Virus record (IMG/VR): IMGVR_UViG_3300048033_000542
Coordinates: 1-25,050 of that record
Length of the DNA: 25,050 nucleotides
Reading direction: 5' to 3' (one strand)
Source of the DNA: a virus
How positions within the stretch are numbered: position 1 is the stretch's first letter; every line of letters begins with the position of its first letter. Positions 8,062 to 16,309 of this stretch are shown piece after piece. Below the pieces are notes generated by a model, which saw only the letters and a list, made by a program, of their open reading frames with translations, was not told the DNA's origin and ran no database searches. Position numbers and translations under genes: made by a program.

Positions 8062-8234
8062 GTAGCGACCGTGAATTGCTCACTTTGTTTCATTTAGCGG
8101 AACAATTAAAGATGAGCGTAATAGATGTGATGCGTATGCCGGGAATAGAAGTAAAATATTGGTCGGCATACTTTGAAGTGATGAGAATTGAAGCAGAGAA
8201 AAGCACACCGAGTCACGGTCGCAAGTCATACTAA
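8052..8234 (+). CDS. Tail assembly chaperone -1 frameshift extension (gpT-like part of the GT fusion)
   Basis: After a -1 slip on A AAA AAT (8052-8058), reading continues TTA AGT AGC GAC and stays open to TAA at 8232-8234. This adds 58 residues and gives a 171-residue fusion. The extension contains ELLTLFHLAEQLKMSVIDVM and KYWSAYFEVMRIEAEK, resembling the T-domain of lambda-type G/T chaperones. The reading frame fills the otherwise empty gap to the tape measure gene and has no start codon with a ribosome binding site, which argues against independent translation. In lambda-type systems the G:GT ratio matters for tail assembly. Confidence 0.85.
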   Translation, partial: KKLSSDRELLTLFHLAEQLKMSVIDVMRMPGIEVKYWSAYFEVMRIEAEKSTPSHGRKSY

Positions 8235-8248
8235 GGAGAGAGTAGAAC

Positions 8249-10555
8249 ATGAGCAATATTAAGTTAATCATAGACGCACAAGACCGTGCTACGCCCACAC
8301 TTAAGAAGATTAACAAACAAGTTGACCGCTTTGACCGTAAAGGACGTAAAGGTACTAAGTCAGCACTTGGTTTTGGCACTGCGTTAAAAGCCGCTGGTGC
8401 CGCTGCCGCTGCCATTGGGTTCGCTAAGTTAGTCACAGGTATTGTTTCAACAAACGCAATGTTTGAATCTCTTCGTGCGAGTCTAAAAACAGTAACAGGT
8501 TCATTAGATGGCGCAAGAGTAGCCATGCATCAGATTGAAGAGTTCACTAAATCAACACCATTTCAATTAGAAGAAGTAGCAAACTCTTTCATCATTCTTA
8601 AGAGAATGGGTATTGACACAACAACTGAATCACTTAAAGCATTTGGTAACATCGCAGCCGCAAACGGCAAATCATTTGAACAGTTAGCAGAAGCAGTAGC
8701 AGACGCAATGACTGGTGAGTTTGAAAGACTTAAAGAGTTTGGTATTAAAGTCAAACAAGAGAATGGCAAGTTCATCGCAAGTATGGGTTCTACTCAAATC
8801 GCAGTTTCAGAATCAGCAGAAGCAATGGTTAATGAGTTGAAGGCATTGGGTGAAGATGGTGGTCGTTATGCTTCTGGTCTTGCTGACCAAGCCGCTACTA
8901 TGGGTGGTAAGTTCTCAAATCTTAAAGACAATATGGCATCATTCGCTAAAGGTATTGGTGAAGGTGGTCTTAACACAGCATTAAAAGAAGTACTAGACAG
9001 TTTCAATGGTCTATTTAAAGGCACAGGTGACTTAGCATCACAGATTGGTGCTGGATTAGGTGCCGCTATTATCACAATAATGAAGAAGTTTAAGGGTCTA
9101 GTAACACTCGTGCAAGAGATTGGTAAAGTCATTCTAAACTTCGGTAGAAACGCAAAGAATGATGTAGCAGACAACTTTCAACGAATGAAGAACAGAATAG
9201 GAAGTATTCTTGCTGGTATTCTAGGCAAATTTGGCACAAGTTTTGAAGAAATAGCAGGAACAGTTAAAAGAATTCTTAACTTTGTTGTCAATGTGTTCCG
9301 TGCTTGGTACGAACAAGTGTGGAATATTATTACAAATCTGCCAGAAGCATTCTCAGACATATTCCAAGGTATTGGTAGACTTGCGATTGACTTTGGTAAC
9401 AGACTTGCAACACAATTTAAGAATATTGGTTCATCTCTTTTGATGGCATTCAAGGCAGGTTTCAATCTATTTGATGACAAGAGTTTTGCTGAAGCACTGG
9501 CAGAAAACTTTGAAAACGCATTTTCTGATTTCAAACTAAGCGATGCATTTGACCTTGATGAAGACATCTTTCTAACATCAGAACGAATTAAAGAAATATT
9601 TGGTCAAGATGGATTTGCAGAAGTCAAAAAATTTATTACTGGTGCGTCAGAAGAAGTCATTGCTAAACTTAAAGTGTTGGGCATCAACATTAGTAATCTA
9701 CAAACACCAGGTGAAGCGTTGAATGACTTTATGGACACATACAATCGCTTATTACAAGAGGGTGCTGATGAGCAAGAAGCATTAAACAAAGCATTGGCTG
9801 CCAACTCTGCTCAACTAGATAATAACTCAACCTCACAGAATTCGAACAATAAAAGCAAGAAAACAGGTCTTACATTACTTGAGAAGACTAAGAAAGCATA
9901 TGACGACTTACTTAAAGTAGTCACAAAGACAACTGACCAAGACTTGATTAACAGAGACTTGTTGCCAATGATTAACAAGGCATACGAAGAAGGCACACTT
10001 AATGTAGAACAGTACAGTGAAGCGTTAAACAAGATTGGTTCAAGTTATTCACCGTTAGAAGTTTCATCACTGAGAACAATAGACACAATTAAGAAAGGAT
10101 TTGCTGGTATGGCAGGTTCAATCACAGACACATTCTATGATATGTTCTCTGGTGTAACAAGTGTGTTTGATGGTTTAAGAAGCATAGCCGCATCCGTCTT
10201 TCAGATGATTGCTAAAGCAGTTATTCAAACAATGATTGTAAAACCAATATTAGCGATGATGGGTATTCCTATGTTCGCTCAAGGTGGACTAGCACCAAGT
10301 GGTAGACCAGCGATTGTCGGTGAGAACGGACCAGAACTTATTGTTCCGTCTTCTAATACAAGAGTATTTTCATCATCACAAACAAGTGGTATGCTAGGTG
10401 GAGCATCACAAGAAGAGCCATTAACAGTAAACTTTAACTTAAACGCAGTTTCAACAAGAGATGGTGTAGAGTTCTTAATAGAAAACAAAAATACAATTAC
10501 AAATGTGATTCAAGATGCTTATCAAACAAGAGGTAGGTCAGGACCACTAGGTTAA
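8249..10555 (+). CDS. Tape measure protein
   Basis: At 768 residues this is the longest gene of the tail module. The start resembles other tape measures (LIIDAQDRATPTLKKINKQV). It has an Ala/Gly-rich hydrophobic segment (about 45-70), a long helical body, a second hydrophobic stretch near 650-675 (IAKAVIQTMIVKPILAMMGI) and the conserved C-terminal FAQGGLAPSGRPAIVGENGP region. The protein sets tail length and is delivered with DNA. Using the usual ~1.5 angstrom per residue, the tail would be very roughly 115 nm (inference). No peptidase or transglycosylase domain is apparent. AAGGAG precedes the start by 11 nt. Confidence 0.95.
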   Translation: MSNIKLIIDAQDRATPTLKKINKQVDRFDRKGRKGTKSALGFGTALKAAGAAAAAIGFAKLVTGIVSTNAMFESLRASLKTVTGSLDGARVAMHQIEEFTKSTPFQLEEVANSFIILKRMGIDTTTESLKAFGNIAAANGKSFEQLAEAVADAMTGEFERLKEFGIKVKQENGKFIASMGSTQIAVSESAEAMVNELKALGEDGGRYASGLADQAATMGGKFSNLKDNMASFAKGIGEGGLNTALKEVLDSFNGLFKGTGDLASQIGAGLGAAIITIMKKFKGLVTLVQEIGKVILNFGRNAKNDVADNFQRMKNRIGSILAGILGKFGTSFEEIAGTVKRILNFVVNVFRAWYEQVWNIITNLPEAFSDIFQGIGRLAIDFGNRLATQFKNIGSSLLMAFKAGFNLFDDKSFAEALAENFENAFSDFKLSDAFDLDEDIFLTSERIKEIFGQDGFAEVKKFITGASEEVIAKLKVLGINISNLQTPGEALNDFMDTYNRLLQEGADEQEALNKALAANSAQLDNNSTSQNSNNKSKKTGLTLLEKTKKAYDDLLKVVTKTTDQDLINRDLLPMINKAYEEGTLNVEQYSEALNKIGSSYSPLEVSSLRTIDTIKKGFAGMAGSITDTFYDMFSGVTSVFDGLRSIAASVFQMIAKAVIQTMIVKPILAMMGIPMFAQGGLAPSGRPAIVGENGPELIVPSSNTRVFSSSQTSGMLGGASQEEPLTVNFNLNAVSTRDGVEFLIENKNTITNVIQDAYQTRGRSGPLG

Positions 10556-10565
10556 GGAGAATTAA

Positions 10566-11255
10566 ATGGGTATTACAAATTATGCATACTTAGACGCCAC
10601 AGACGCAACTGGTAGAGAGTTTCCAACAGCAACTAAACCGTCAAAGATTAGTGTAGCAATAGAACAGCCAACACTTACATCAACAACGAATGCGTTAACA
10701 ACACAAAGAAGAACATTAGGTGTACATCGAATTTCTTTAGAATACACATATCCACCAATGAGTGCTAGTGAGATGCAACCATTTATTGCGTTCTTTAACG
10801 CTATGCAAGGACAAACAAAAGCATTCAACTTAAAAGTACCAAAAGAATTAATCAATGATGCGACACACATAGCAGATGGCTCAACACATACATCAACGGG
10901 TTCTTATGCTGTAGGCGTAAGAGAAATAACAGCAGACGGCTTCTCTAACGGACTAACTGGCGGACCAGGGTCAAATAACCCAGCAATCAAAGGTGGCAAC
11001 TTTATTCAGTTCAGTAATCACGACAAGATTTATGTAGTAGCAGAAAACGGCGGTAGTCACGCATCAAATGGTACTTGTACTATTAGATTTGAGCCTGCTC
11101 TTCTTACAGCCATCACTTCTTCAACTACACTAAATAGTTTTGATGAAGACATTCCTTTACACGCAATATTCGCCAGTTCAACAATTGAATTTGATGTCAA
11201 TAGTGCGTTATTGTATGGCTTTAAGATTAAATTCATAGAACAATGGACGGACTAA
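10566..11255 (+). CDS. Minor tail protein (tail-tip M/Dit position)
   Basis: This 229-residue protein is the first gene after the tape measure. It has VHRISLEYTYPPMSASEMQP and FIAFFNAMQGQTKAFNLKVP, typical of phage minor tail proteins that join the tail tube to the tip complex (lambda M or Dit position). The second half is beta-rich with Gly/Ser/Thr loops. It is separated from the next gene by one base. Subfamily not determined. Confidence 0.72.
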   Translation: MGITNYAYLDATDATGREFPTATKPSKISVAIEQPTLTSTTNALTTQRRTLGVHRISLEYTYPPMSASEMQPFIAFFNAMQGQTKAFNLKVPKELINDATHIADGSTHTSTGSYAVGVREITADGFSNGLTGGPGSNNPAIKGGNFIQFSNHDKIYVVAENGGSHASNGTCTIRFEPALLTAITSSTTLNSFDEDIPLHAIFASSTIEFDVNSALLYGFKIKFIEQWTD

Positions 11256-11256
11256 T

Positions 11257-11829
11257 ATGGCAGGAAGAGGCTTTAATAGCACAGCAAAAACAGAAAGTGC
11301 TAAATCATTCAACTCAATCGCAACTCTTGTAGAAGTACTTGTAGACCCTAGTAACCCTACATACTTAACAGACTTCGGTAGAGACATCTCACACGATTCC
11401 AAGACTTGGTTATCAGCACAAGGTCTATTAAACGTAAGTGCAATTACAGAAAACAACAGTAACGGTATTGAACAAGTTTCAATCTCTCTTACAGCAATAC
11501 CAGATGACTTTGTAAGTCTTTTCTTAGACTTTAATTACATTGATAGGTCAGTTAGAATACACAAACTATTTTTAGACAAAGATGGTGCTATTGTAGGCAA
11601 CTCTATGCTTATCTTTGATGGTCGCATAGATAAACCAGTTATTAAACACGACTTTCAAGGACAAACAGCATCTATTGGTATCACAGCAAGTTCACATTGG
11701 GCTAACTTTGAAAGAAAGACTGGTCGAACGAGTAATCTTGCACACCAACAAGAACATTTTTCTACAGATGATTGTTTCAAGTTCTCAATTGATTATGAAA
11801 AAGAAATCACTTGGGGACAAGAAGATTAA
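11257..11829 (+). CDS. Minor tail / tip hub protein (DUF2163- or lambda L-like)
   Basis: The 190-residue protein holds the pattern of tail-tip hub proteins: LVEVLVDPSNPTYLTDFG near the start, a beta core with FDGRIDKPVIKHDFQGQTAS and a late SSHWANFERKTGRTSNLAHQ followed by DDCFKF. Family members usually carry this R-x-x-GRT-N-x-x-HQ block before a C-terminal Cys/Phe segment. It lies at the lambda L position in the tip operon. Its stop overlaps the next start (TAATG). Confidence 0.7.
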   Translation: MAGRGFNSTAKTESAKSFNSIATLVEVLVDPSNPTYLTDFGRDISHDSKTWLSAQGLLNVSAITENNSNGIEQVSISLTAIPDDFVSLFLDFNYIDRSVRIHKLFLDKDGAIVGNSMLIFDGRIDKPVIKHDFQGQTASIGITASSHWANFERKTGRTSNLAHQQEHFSTDDCFKFSIDYEKEITWGQED

Positions 11830-12317
11830 TGAAACTTAAATATGAAAAACTTGGTGTAAGAGATTCAAAAGAAGTCATAGAACTATGCAGAACATGGTGG
11901 TATGATGCTAAGTTTTTTGAGAAGACAGGTATGCCATTTGACACAAAAGAACAATACTGGTGGGGAATGTTTCAACAAGGCGTGATGATGGGTACAGTAG
12001 GAAGAAATGAAGATGGAGAATTAAAGAGTTGCTATGTAGCAATGAAACAACCATACATGTTCAATCATTCTTACAAGAACGCAACAGAGATTGTATGGTG
12101 TATTGACAAAGAGTACAGAAATGGTAGAAACTTAATACAGTTATTAAATGAAATAGAAGCCTGTAACAAGAGTGAGCAAACAACATTCTACAATCTTAAT
12201 CTTCCAGTATTAGAAGAAAACGACAGGCTCATAAGCAAATTAGAATCAAAGAAGTTCTTCAAGCAAGACATGTCAATGATTAAACAAACGAATTATTTGG
12301 AGAAAGCAGATGGGTAA
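11829..12317 (+). CDS. GNAT-like acetyltransferase within the tail-tip operon
   Basis: I chose the ATG at 11829, which overlaps the previous stop as TAATG, over the in-frame start at 11811 inside the upstream gene. The resulting 162-residue protein has an N-terminal helix (SKEVIELCRTWW), beta strands around GTVGRNEDGELKSCYVAM, then EIVWCIDKEYRNGRNLIQLL. The last resembles the GNAT strand 4/helix 3 acetyl-CoA region, although its R-x-x-G-x-G/A motif is only partly kept (RNGRNL). A further strand, TTFYNLNLPV, and a final helix-strand follow. The substrate is unknown. In lambda-like tip operons this slot holds the NlpC/P60 peptidase (gpK), and no such motif is visible here. Confidence 0.55.
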   Translation: MKLKYEKLGVRDSKEVIELCRTWWYDAKFFEKTGMPFDTKEQYWWGMFQQGVMMGTVGRNEDGELKSCYVAMKQPYMFNHSYKNATEIVWCIDKEYRNGRNLIQLLNEIEACNKSEQTTFYNLNLPVLEENDRLISKLESKKFFKQDMSMIKQTNYLEKADG

Positions 12318-13749
12318 AGTAGCCGCAATCGTAGCCGTAGTCGCATCAGTGTTCACAGCAGTTGGTGTTTCAGCCGCCGTTGCAACAGTAGCCGCTACTG
12401 TAACAGTTGGTGTTGTAGCAGCCGCAGGTGCTGTAGCAATCGCAAACAAAATTACAAAATCAATGACACCGCCAGAATTAGGCACATCTGCTGAATTTAT
12501 TCAACAAGGTTCACAAGGAATCATGGTCAACAAGACTGGTTCTTCACAATCAATACCAGTCATTTTTGGTAAAACAAGAACAGGTGGCATAAGAGTATTT
12601 GCTGAAACATCAGATGATTCATCTGGAGACAACAAGTTTCTACATCTTGCTTTTGTTATTGGTGAAGGCGAAATGAATAAATGTACTAAGATTTATTTTG
12701 ATGGTGTAGAAGCAGGCACAACGTCAACAAGTGGGTCATCAGACCACGGCAATTGGACAATCAATTCACCATGGTCTGGCAAAGTACGAATGTATTTTAG
12801 ACCAGGCACAGATGGTCAATCAGCAATTGGTGATTTAACAAGCAAAGCATCTTGGACAGACCCTAGATTTGCGGGCATTGCCTACGCATACTTAAGACTA
12901 GAGTTTGATGAAGACACCTGGAAAAATGGTGTACCACAAGTCACATTTGAAGTTGAAGGTGTGAAAGTACCAGCAACAAGTGATGGAACAACAATGTCAT
13001 ATTCAGACAATCCTGCGAGATGTATTCTAGGATATCTTGTTAACACTCGTTATGGTAAAGGTATCGCACCAGCAGATTTAGACTTACCATCATTTGCATC
13101 AGCAGAAACATACTGTAACACAAAGAATTTTGAGACAAGAGGCAATCTTTCAACTTCGGGAACAATCTATGCTAACTTGATTGACTTACTTTCATCTTGT
13201 CGTGGCTTTATTGCTTTCGGTAACAAGTACAGACTGTTAATTGACAAAGCAAGTAGCGAAACACCATTTGAAATAACAAAAGACAATACAGTCGGTAATG
13301 TAGATTATGTACTTGGTGATAAAACAACAATGTTCAATAAAATGACTGCGAAGTTTTTAGATGAAACAACAGAATACAAAGATAATGTTAAAGTGTTGGC
13401 GAGTTCAACATTAAAAACATACGACAACGGAATGGACTTAGAAGCAGAGATTCCTATGCCATTCACAAAGACAGCAAGTGTCGTAAATCAAATATTAATA
13501 GAAGAAATAAATCAATCAAGACAGTCACATATGATTCAGTTAAAATGTACTGTTGATGCTATTGACTTACAAGTTGGTGACTTAGTAAATGTAACCAACC
13601 AAACATTTGGCATAACACAGAAAACATTTAGAGTGTTAAATGTAATTATTGAGCCAAGTAGTGAAGTCACATTAGCATTAAGAGAGTATGATGCTGATGT
13701 TTATGGTTCTTCTATTATTACTGACGAACTTGCAGACAACAACGATTAG
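12310..13749 (+). CDS. Tail tip / host-specificity protein (gpJ- or Tal-like)
   Basis: This 479-residue protein overlaps the preceding gene by 8 bases. Residues about 4-47 are strongly hydrophobic (alternating V, A, T, G), like the hydrophobic start of tip I/J proteins. The body matches central-tip organisation: QSIPVIFGKTRTGGIRVFAE near residue 77, NPARCILGYLVNTRYGKGIA (about 235-255, a conserved J-family region), LLSSCRGFIAFGNKYRLLID, and the late DAIDLQVGDLVNVTNQTFG plus FRVLNVIIEPSSEVTLALRE. It would form the trimeric tail tip contacting the host. It is much shorter than lambda J, so receptor binding probably rests on the separate fibre proteins. Confidence 0.82.
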   Translation: MGKVAAIVAVVASVFTAVGVSAAVATVAATVTVGVVAAAGAVAIANKITKSMTPPELGTSAEFIQQGSQGIMVNKTGSSQSIPVIFGKTRTGGIRVFAETSDDSSGDNKFLHLAFVIGEGEMNKCTKIYFDGVEAGTTSTSGSSDHGNWTINSPWSGKVRMYFRPGTDGQSAIGDLTSKASWTDPRFAGIAYAYLRLEFDEDTWKNGVPQVTFEVEGVKVPATSDGTTMSYSDNPARCILGYLVNTRYGKGIAPADLDLPSFASAETYCNTKNFETRGNLSTSGTIYANLIDLLSSCRGFIAFGNKYRLLIDKASSETPFEITKDNTVGNVDYVLGDKTTMFNKMTAKFLDETTEYKDNVKVLASSTLKTYDNGMDLEAEIPMPFTKTASVVNQILIEEINQSRQSHMIQLKCTVDAIDLQVGDLVNVTNQTFGITQKTFRVLNVIIEPSSEVTLALREYDADVYGSSIITDELADNND

Positions 13750-13760
13750 GAGAAGACAGC

Positions 13761-15143
13761 ATGGCAAGATTAAAAGTAATAACACCAACAACAAACATTT
13801 CATCAGGTTCAATTGGTACAAACTTTATTAAAGATGACGCTGTAACATTAGCGAAGTTAAACACAACTGGTGCTTCAAACGGACAAGTACTAGCATACAA
13901 TTCAACATCAGGCGCAGTAGAATGGGCATCAAACGCAGTTTACACTGATGCGAACGCTGTAGATGCCTGGGAAGCAGCCGCTGGTATCACGTCAACAAGC
14001 ACAAATAAAATTCTATCATTCAACAAGAGTGTTACTCGTGGTGTAGAAGGTTACACATACTGGGATAGTGATGAGTTCTGGATTGGTGACGCTCAAGGAA
14101 TCGTTATTGAAGATAATAAAATAGCACCTTGGGGTAATAATAATCCTCCGTTAATTCTAGGGGGTGCAAATACGGGCACTGGTGGCATATCTATTGATTC
14201 ATCAGTAGAATTTGTACAAACAACACACGCAAATGCCGCGACAACATTTAATCAACCCGTAGAGTTTAATAATCCAATACAAGTTGACAGTACATCAGTA
14301 TTCAATAATACAGTAGAGTTCAATAATCCAATACAAGTTGATGGCACATCAGTATTCAATAATACAGTAGAGTTCAATAATCCAATACAAGTTGATGGCA
14401 CATCTGTCTTTAATGCCGCAGTAGATTTTAATCAAGCAATGCAAGTAGACAACAACTTGACTGTAACAGGTACAACACTATTCGATACAACCAGTCCAGT
14501 TAAGATTGAATGTGCAACAGCAGGTTTAACAAATCCAGTATTACATTTAGAAGTAGAAGAATCCAACTGGAGCAAAGCACAACTATTATTAGAAGATTCC
14601 AATGACGATGTTGTAGCGATTGTAGGCAGAAGAGATGACACTCTTAAGAACTATCAATTGAATTACACATTAGACCCGAACAATACTAAAGCGAGAACAA
14701 ATGTAGGTGGTGCAGGAACCACTTATCCAGGTGATTACTTTATGGCATTTGAGAAAGATTGGTATGACCTTGATGAGATAAAAATGGTTCAGAAAGTCTT
14801 CGGCGCTCATAACGGATTTGAGATTAGAGCATATGATGACTCAAACGGTAGTACATTTAACCCAAACGATGCAACAAATGGTAGCAGACATTACAAAGCA
14901 AAACCCATTAGACTGATGGGCAGTGAGGTTGAATTGTATGCTTCAACATCGGGGGCAACTGAAGCAACTGTAAAAGTATTAGAAGTAGAAGAGACGAGAG
15001 TAACAATAAACACCCTAACAAGATTACATAACGCTGGTAGTGACCCATCAAATCCATTAGAGGGCGATGTGTATTACAATACTGGCACAGACCGTGTTAA
15101 ACTTTACACAGGAGCAGGGTGGAAAACTCTTAGTGTAGATTAA
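13761..15143 (+). CDS. Tail fibre / appendage protein with 18-residue tandem repeats
   Basis: This 460-residue protein follows the tip gene with an AGGAGAA site. Residues 163-234 carry four tandem 18-residue units (FNNTVEFNNPIQVDGTSV and variants), probably a beta-helical or trimeric shaft. Downstream lies a more globular segment (about 245-420). The C-terminus has GDVYYNTGTDRVKLYTGAGW, related to the end of the large fibre. Asn, Thr and Val enrichment fits a secreted-type appendage fold. It is probably one of two exposed fibres. Receptor unknown. Confidence 0.75.
   Translation: MARLKVITPTTNISSGSIGTNFIKDDAVTLAKLNTTGASNGQVLAYNSTSGAVEWASNAVYTDANAVDAWEAAAGITSTSTNKILSFNKSVTRGVEGYTYWDSDEFWIGDAQGIVIEDNKIAPWGNNNPPLILGGANTGTGGISIDSSVEFVQTTHANAATTFNQPVEFNNPIQVDSTSVFNNTVEFNNPIQVDGTSVFNNTVEFNNPIQVDGTSVFNAAVDFNQAMQVDNNLTVTGTTLFDTTSPVKIECATAGLTNPVLHLEVEESNWSKAQLLLEDSNDDVVAIVGRRDDTLKNYQLNYTLDPNNTKARTNVGGAGTTYPGDYFMAFEKDWYDLDEIKMVQKVFGAHNGFEIRAYDDSNGSTFNPNDATNGSRHYKAKPIRLMGSEVELYASTSGATEATVKVLEVEETRVTINTLTRLHNAGSDPSNPLEGDVYYNTGTDRVKLYTGAGWKTLSVD
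14247..14462 (+). repeat. 54-bp in-frame tandem repeat, four units
   Basis: Units start at 14247, 14301, 14355 and 14409. Units 2 and 3 differ at only two of 54 bases; units 1 and 4 are more diverged. The near-identity of the inner pair indicates recent duplication, so copy number may vary between related phages and change shaft length. Confidence 0.9.
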
Positions 15144-15361
15144 TGAAGATTAAGTTGTACAATGAGAAGCAGTCATACACTGTAATGAAGTTAGATTGTA
15201 TGCTTCAGAAGATGGAGGTGCTTGGCTCCTGCGACTTAAATGAGTTACAGATGTTCAGAGTAGTGTTCAATACATTACCAAGGCAATCACAAATTAGATA
15301 CGAACATCTACTGGAATCAGCACAAGATTTATTAAACATAGAAGAAGAAGAATGTTATTAG
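15143..15361 (+). CDS. Small protein, unknown function
   Basis: This 72-residue protein starts in a TAATG overlap with the fibre gene and its last bases overlap the next start. It appears helical: a basic N-terminus (KIKLYNEKQSYTVMKL), a Leu/Met-rich middle, and an acidic end (LLNIEEEECY). The overlap at both ends and its place after a tail fibre suggest a chaperone or assembly factor for the fibre, but no family is recognised and this is inference. Confidence 0.65.
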   Translation: MKIKLYNEKQSYTVMKLDCMLQKMEVLGSCDLNELQMFRVVFNTLPRQSQIRYEHLLESAQDLLNIEEEECY

Positions 15362-15669
15362 ATGGCGAAAATTGGTACTTCTTTAATGATTACAAAGATA
15401 AAGAACCCTTAAAAAGAGCGTTGGCTTTTAGAGTAAGAACTTTTGATGACCGAAGAGGTTATGAATGTTTTCTATTAGCATCAGCAAAGGTAATGAATAA
15501 ATTGAGATATGAAAAAGAAGTGGGTGGATTTGCTGTACACAGTTCATTCAATAAACCATATCCCGTGTACTGTGCTAGTCTGCTAACATCTGATATTCAA
15601 CACATATTAGACAAGTACGAATTACAAGGTATCTGGTTACAGACTCCAACTGTTAAATTAACGTATTGA
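15352..15669 (+). CDS. Small protein, unknown function
   Basis: The 105-residue protein starts 10 bases before the end of the preceding gene. It is rich in aromatic residues and opens LLDGENWYFFNDYKDKEP. It reads as a compact alpha/beta protein (RVRTFDDRRGYECFLLASAK, then GFAVHSSFNKPYPVYCASLL). No transmembrane helix, signal peptide or catalytic motif is obvious. It is the last gene of the late operon, ahead of a new promoter at 15711. It is one candidate for an unrecognised lysis or host-takeover function, without direct support. Confidence 0.65.
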   Translation: MLLDGENWYFFNDYKDKEPLKRALAFRVRTFDDRRGYECFLLASAKVMNKLRYEKEVGGFAVHSSFNKPYPVYCASLLTSDIQHILDKYELQGIWLQTPTVKLTY

Positions 15670-15710
15670 TAACTTGATAAATAAAATAAGAGAATAATAA
15701 CAATAAACGC

Positions 15711-15739
15711 TTGACTTTAAACCACCATTATGTTATTAT
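15711..15739 (+). promoter_or_regulatory. Promoter P1 (sigma70-like, extended -10)
   Basis: TTGACT (15711-15716), a 17-base spacer and TATTAT (15734-15739), with an extended -10 TG at 15731-15732. The bases before -35 are CGC, as at P3 and P5. The expected start near 15746 falls at the foot of a long hairpin. It drives a ~270-nt RNA and possibly the 16034 gene by read-through. Confidence 0.85.
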
Positions 15740-15745
15740 TGTAAT

Positions 15746-16016
15746 ACAAAAGTGATTAAAATGGCGACTTTAGATTCGACACTGTGGTTTCATACAATAT
15801 CATCAGTACATAAGTCTTTATCCGTCAAAATAAGATTATCTCATATCTTAAGTCGTCATTTTAATCACTTTTGAAACGTATTAAAAAGATAGTGGTTTTT
15901 CATCCTTAAGTACTCTTGGTGAAGTTAGTTTTTTATTAGTTGTAGATATTCTGACATCGACTTGAGGTAAACATACTCCTATTTGGTTTTTCCGCTATCT
16001 TTTTAATACGTTTTTT
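15746..16016 (+). ncRNA. Candidate non-coding RNA of two back-to-back long hairpins
   Basis: Hairpin A: 15747-15770 pairs with 15850-15873 (24 bp, one G-U wobble at 15764/15856). After a single T/T mismatch it extends by AGAT/ATCT (15772-15775/15845-15848). Hairpin B: 15874-15895 pairs with 15992-16013 (22 bp, one wobble), with an inner 8-bp helix 15903-15910/15960-15967. A ends at the base before B begins, so the two helices can stack. B is followed by TTTTTT (16011-16016), as in an intrinsic terminator. P1 places +1 within one base of the foot of A. No open reading frame fills the region. Function unknown. Alternatives are a packaging or replication-origin site, since the symmetry is present in DNA too. 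Confidence 0.75.
15874..16016 (+). terminator. Probable intrinsic terminator formed by hairpin B
   Basis: The 22-bp stem's 3' arm ends ...ACGTTTTTT. The stem is AU-rich with a large loop, which is unusual for a terminator, so efficiency may be partial. The next gene begins 17 bases further with its own AGAGAGAG site and no promoter of its own, implying some read-through. Confidence 0.5.
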
Positions 16017-16033
16017 ATCTAAAGAGAGAGATA

Positions 16034-16273
16034 ATGGGTAGACATAAAGAACCGACAGTAGAGATACTCACAATTGAAGAAGCCCGAGAACGTGGCTTAA
16101 CTCAAGTCGTCAAACAGTTGGAAATAGACAGAAAAACTAGAATAGGTCTTGGTTTAGACGACTTTAACGATACAGACCCAAAGAAACGTGGTCCAAAGAA
16201 GAAAAAACACGCAAATACTGTTAAATCTTCTATCAGCAAGTTAATTCGCACGAATTTCAACGATTTAGCATAA
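16034..16273 (+). CDS. Small basic protein, unknown, possible nucleic-acid binding
   Basis: This 79-residue protein opens MGRHKEPTVEIL and has an amphipathic N-terminal helix with LTIEEARERGLTQVVKQLEI. A strongly basic linker follows (PKKRGPKKKKH, about 50-60), and the C-terminal helix is SSISKLIRTNF. The EARERG-type helix plus basic tail would suit DNA or RNA binding. No known family is identified. It lies between the P1 RNA terminator and P2, so its expression would depend on read-through. Confidence 0.7.
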   Translation: MGRHKEPTVEILTIEEARERGLTQVVKQLEIDRKTRIGLGLDDFNDTDPKKRGPKKKKHANTVKSSISKLIRTNFNDLA

Positions 16274-16309
16274 AAACCGCTAAAAACACTCAAAAAAACA
16301 CTAAAATAC

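Noticed and set aside
8080-8526. 148-codon open frame on the - strand
   Set aside because: It overlaps both the chaperone frameshift extension and the tape measure start, and its composition reflects antisense translation.
14247-14462. Regular repeats considered as a CRISPR array
   Set aside because: Repeats are directly adjacent with a 54-base period that keeps the reading frame and has no unique spacers, so they are protein repeats.
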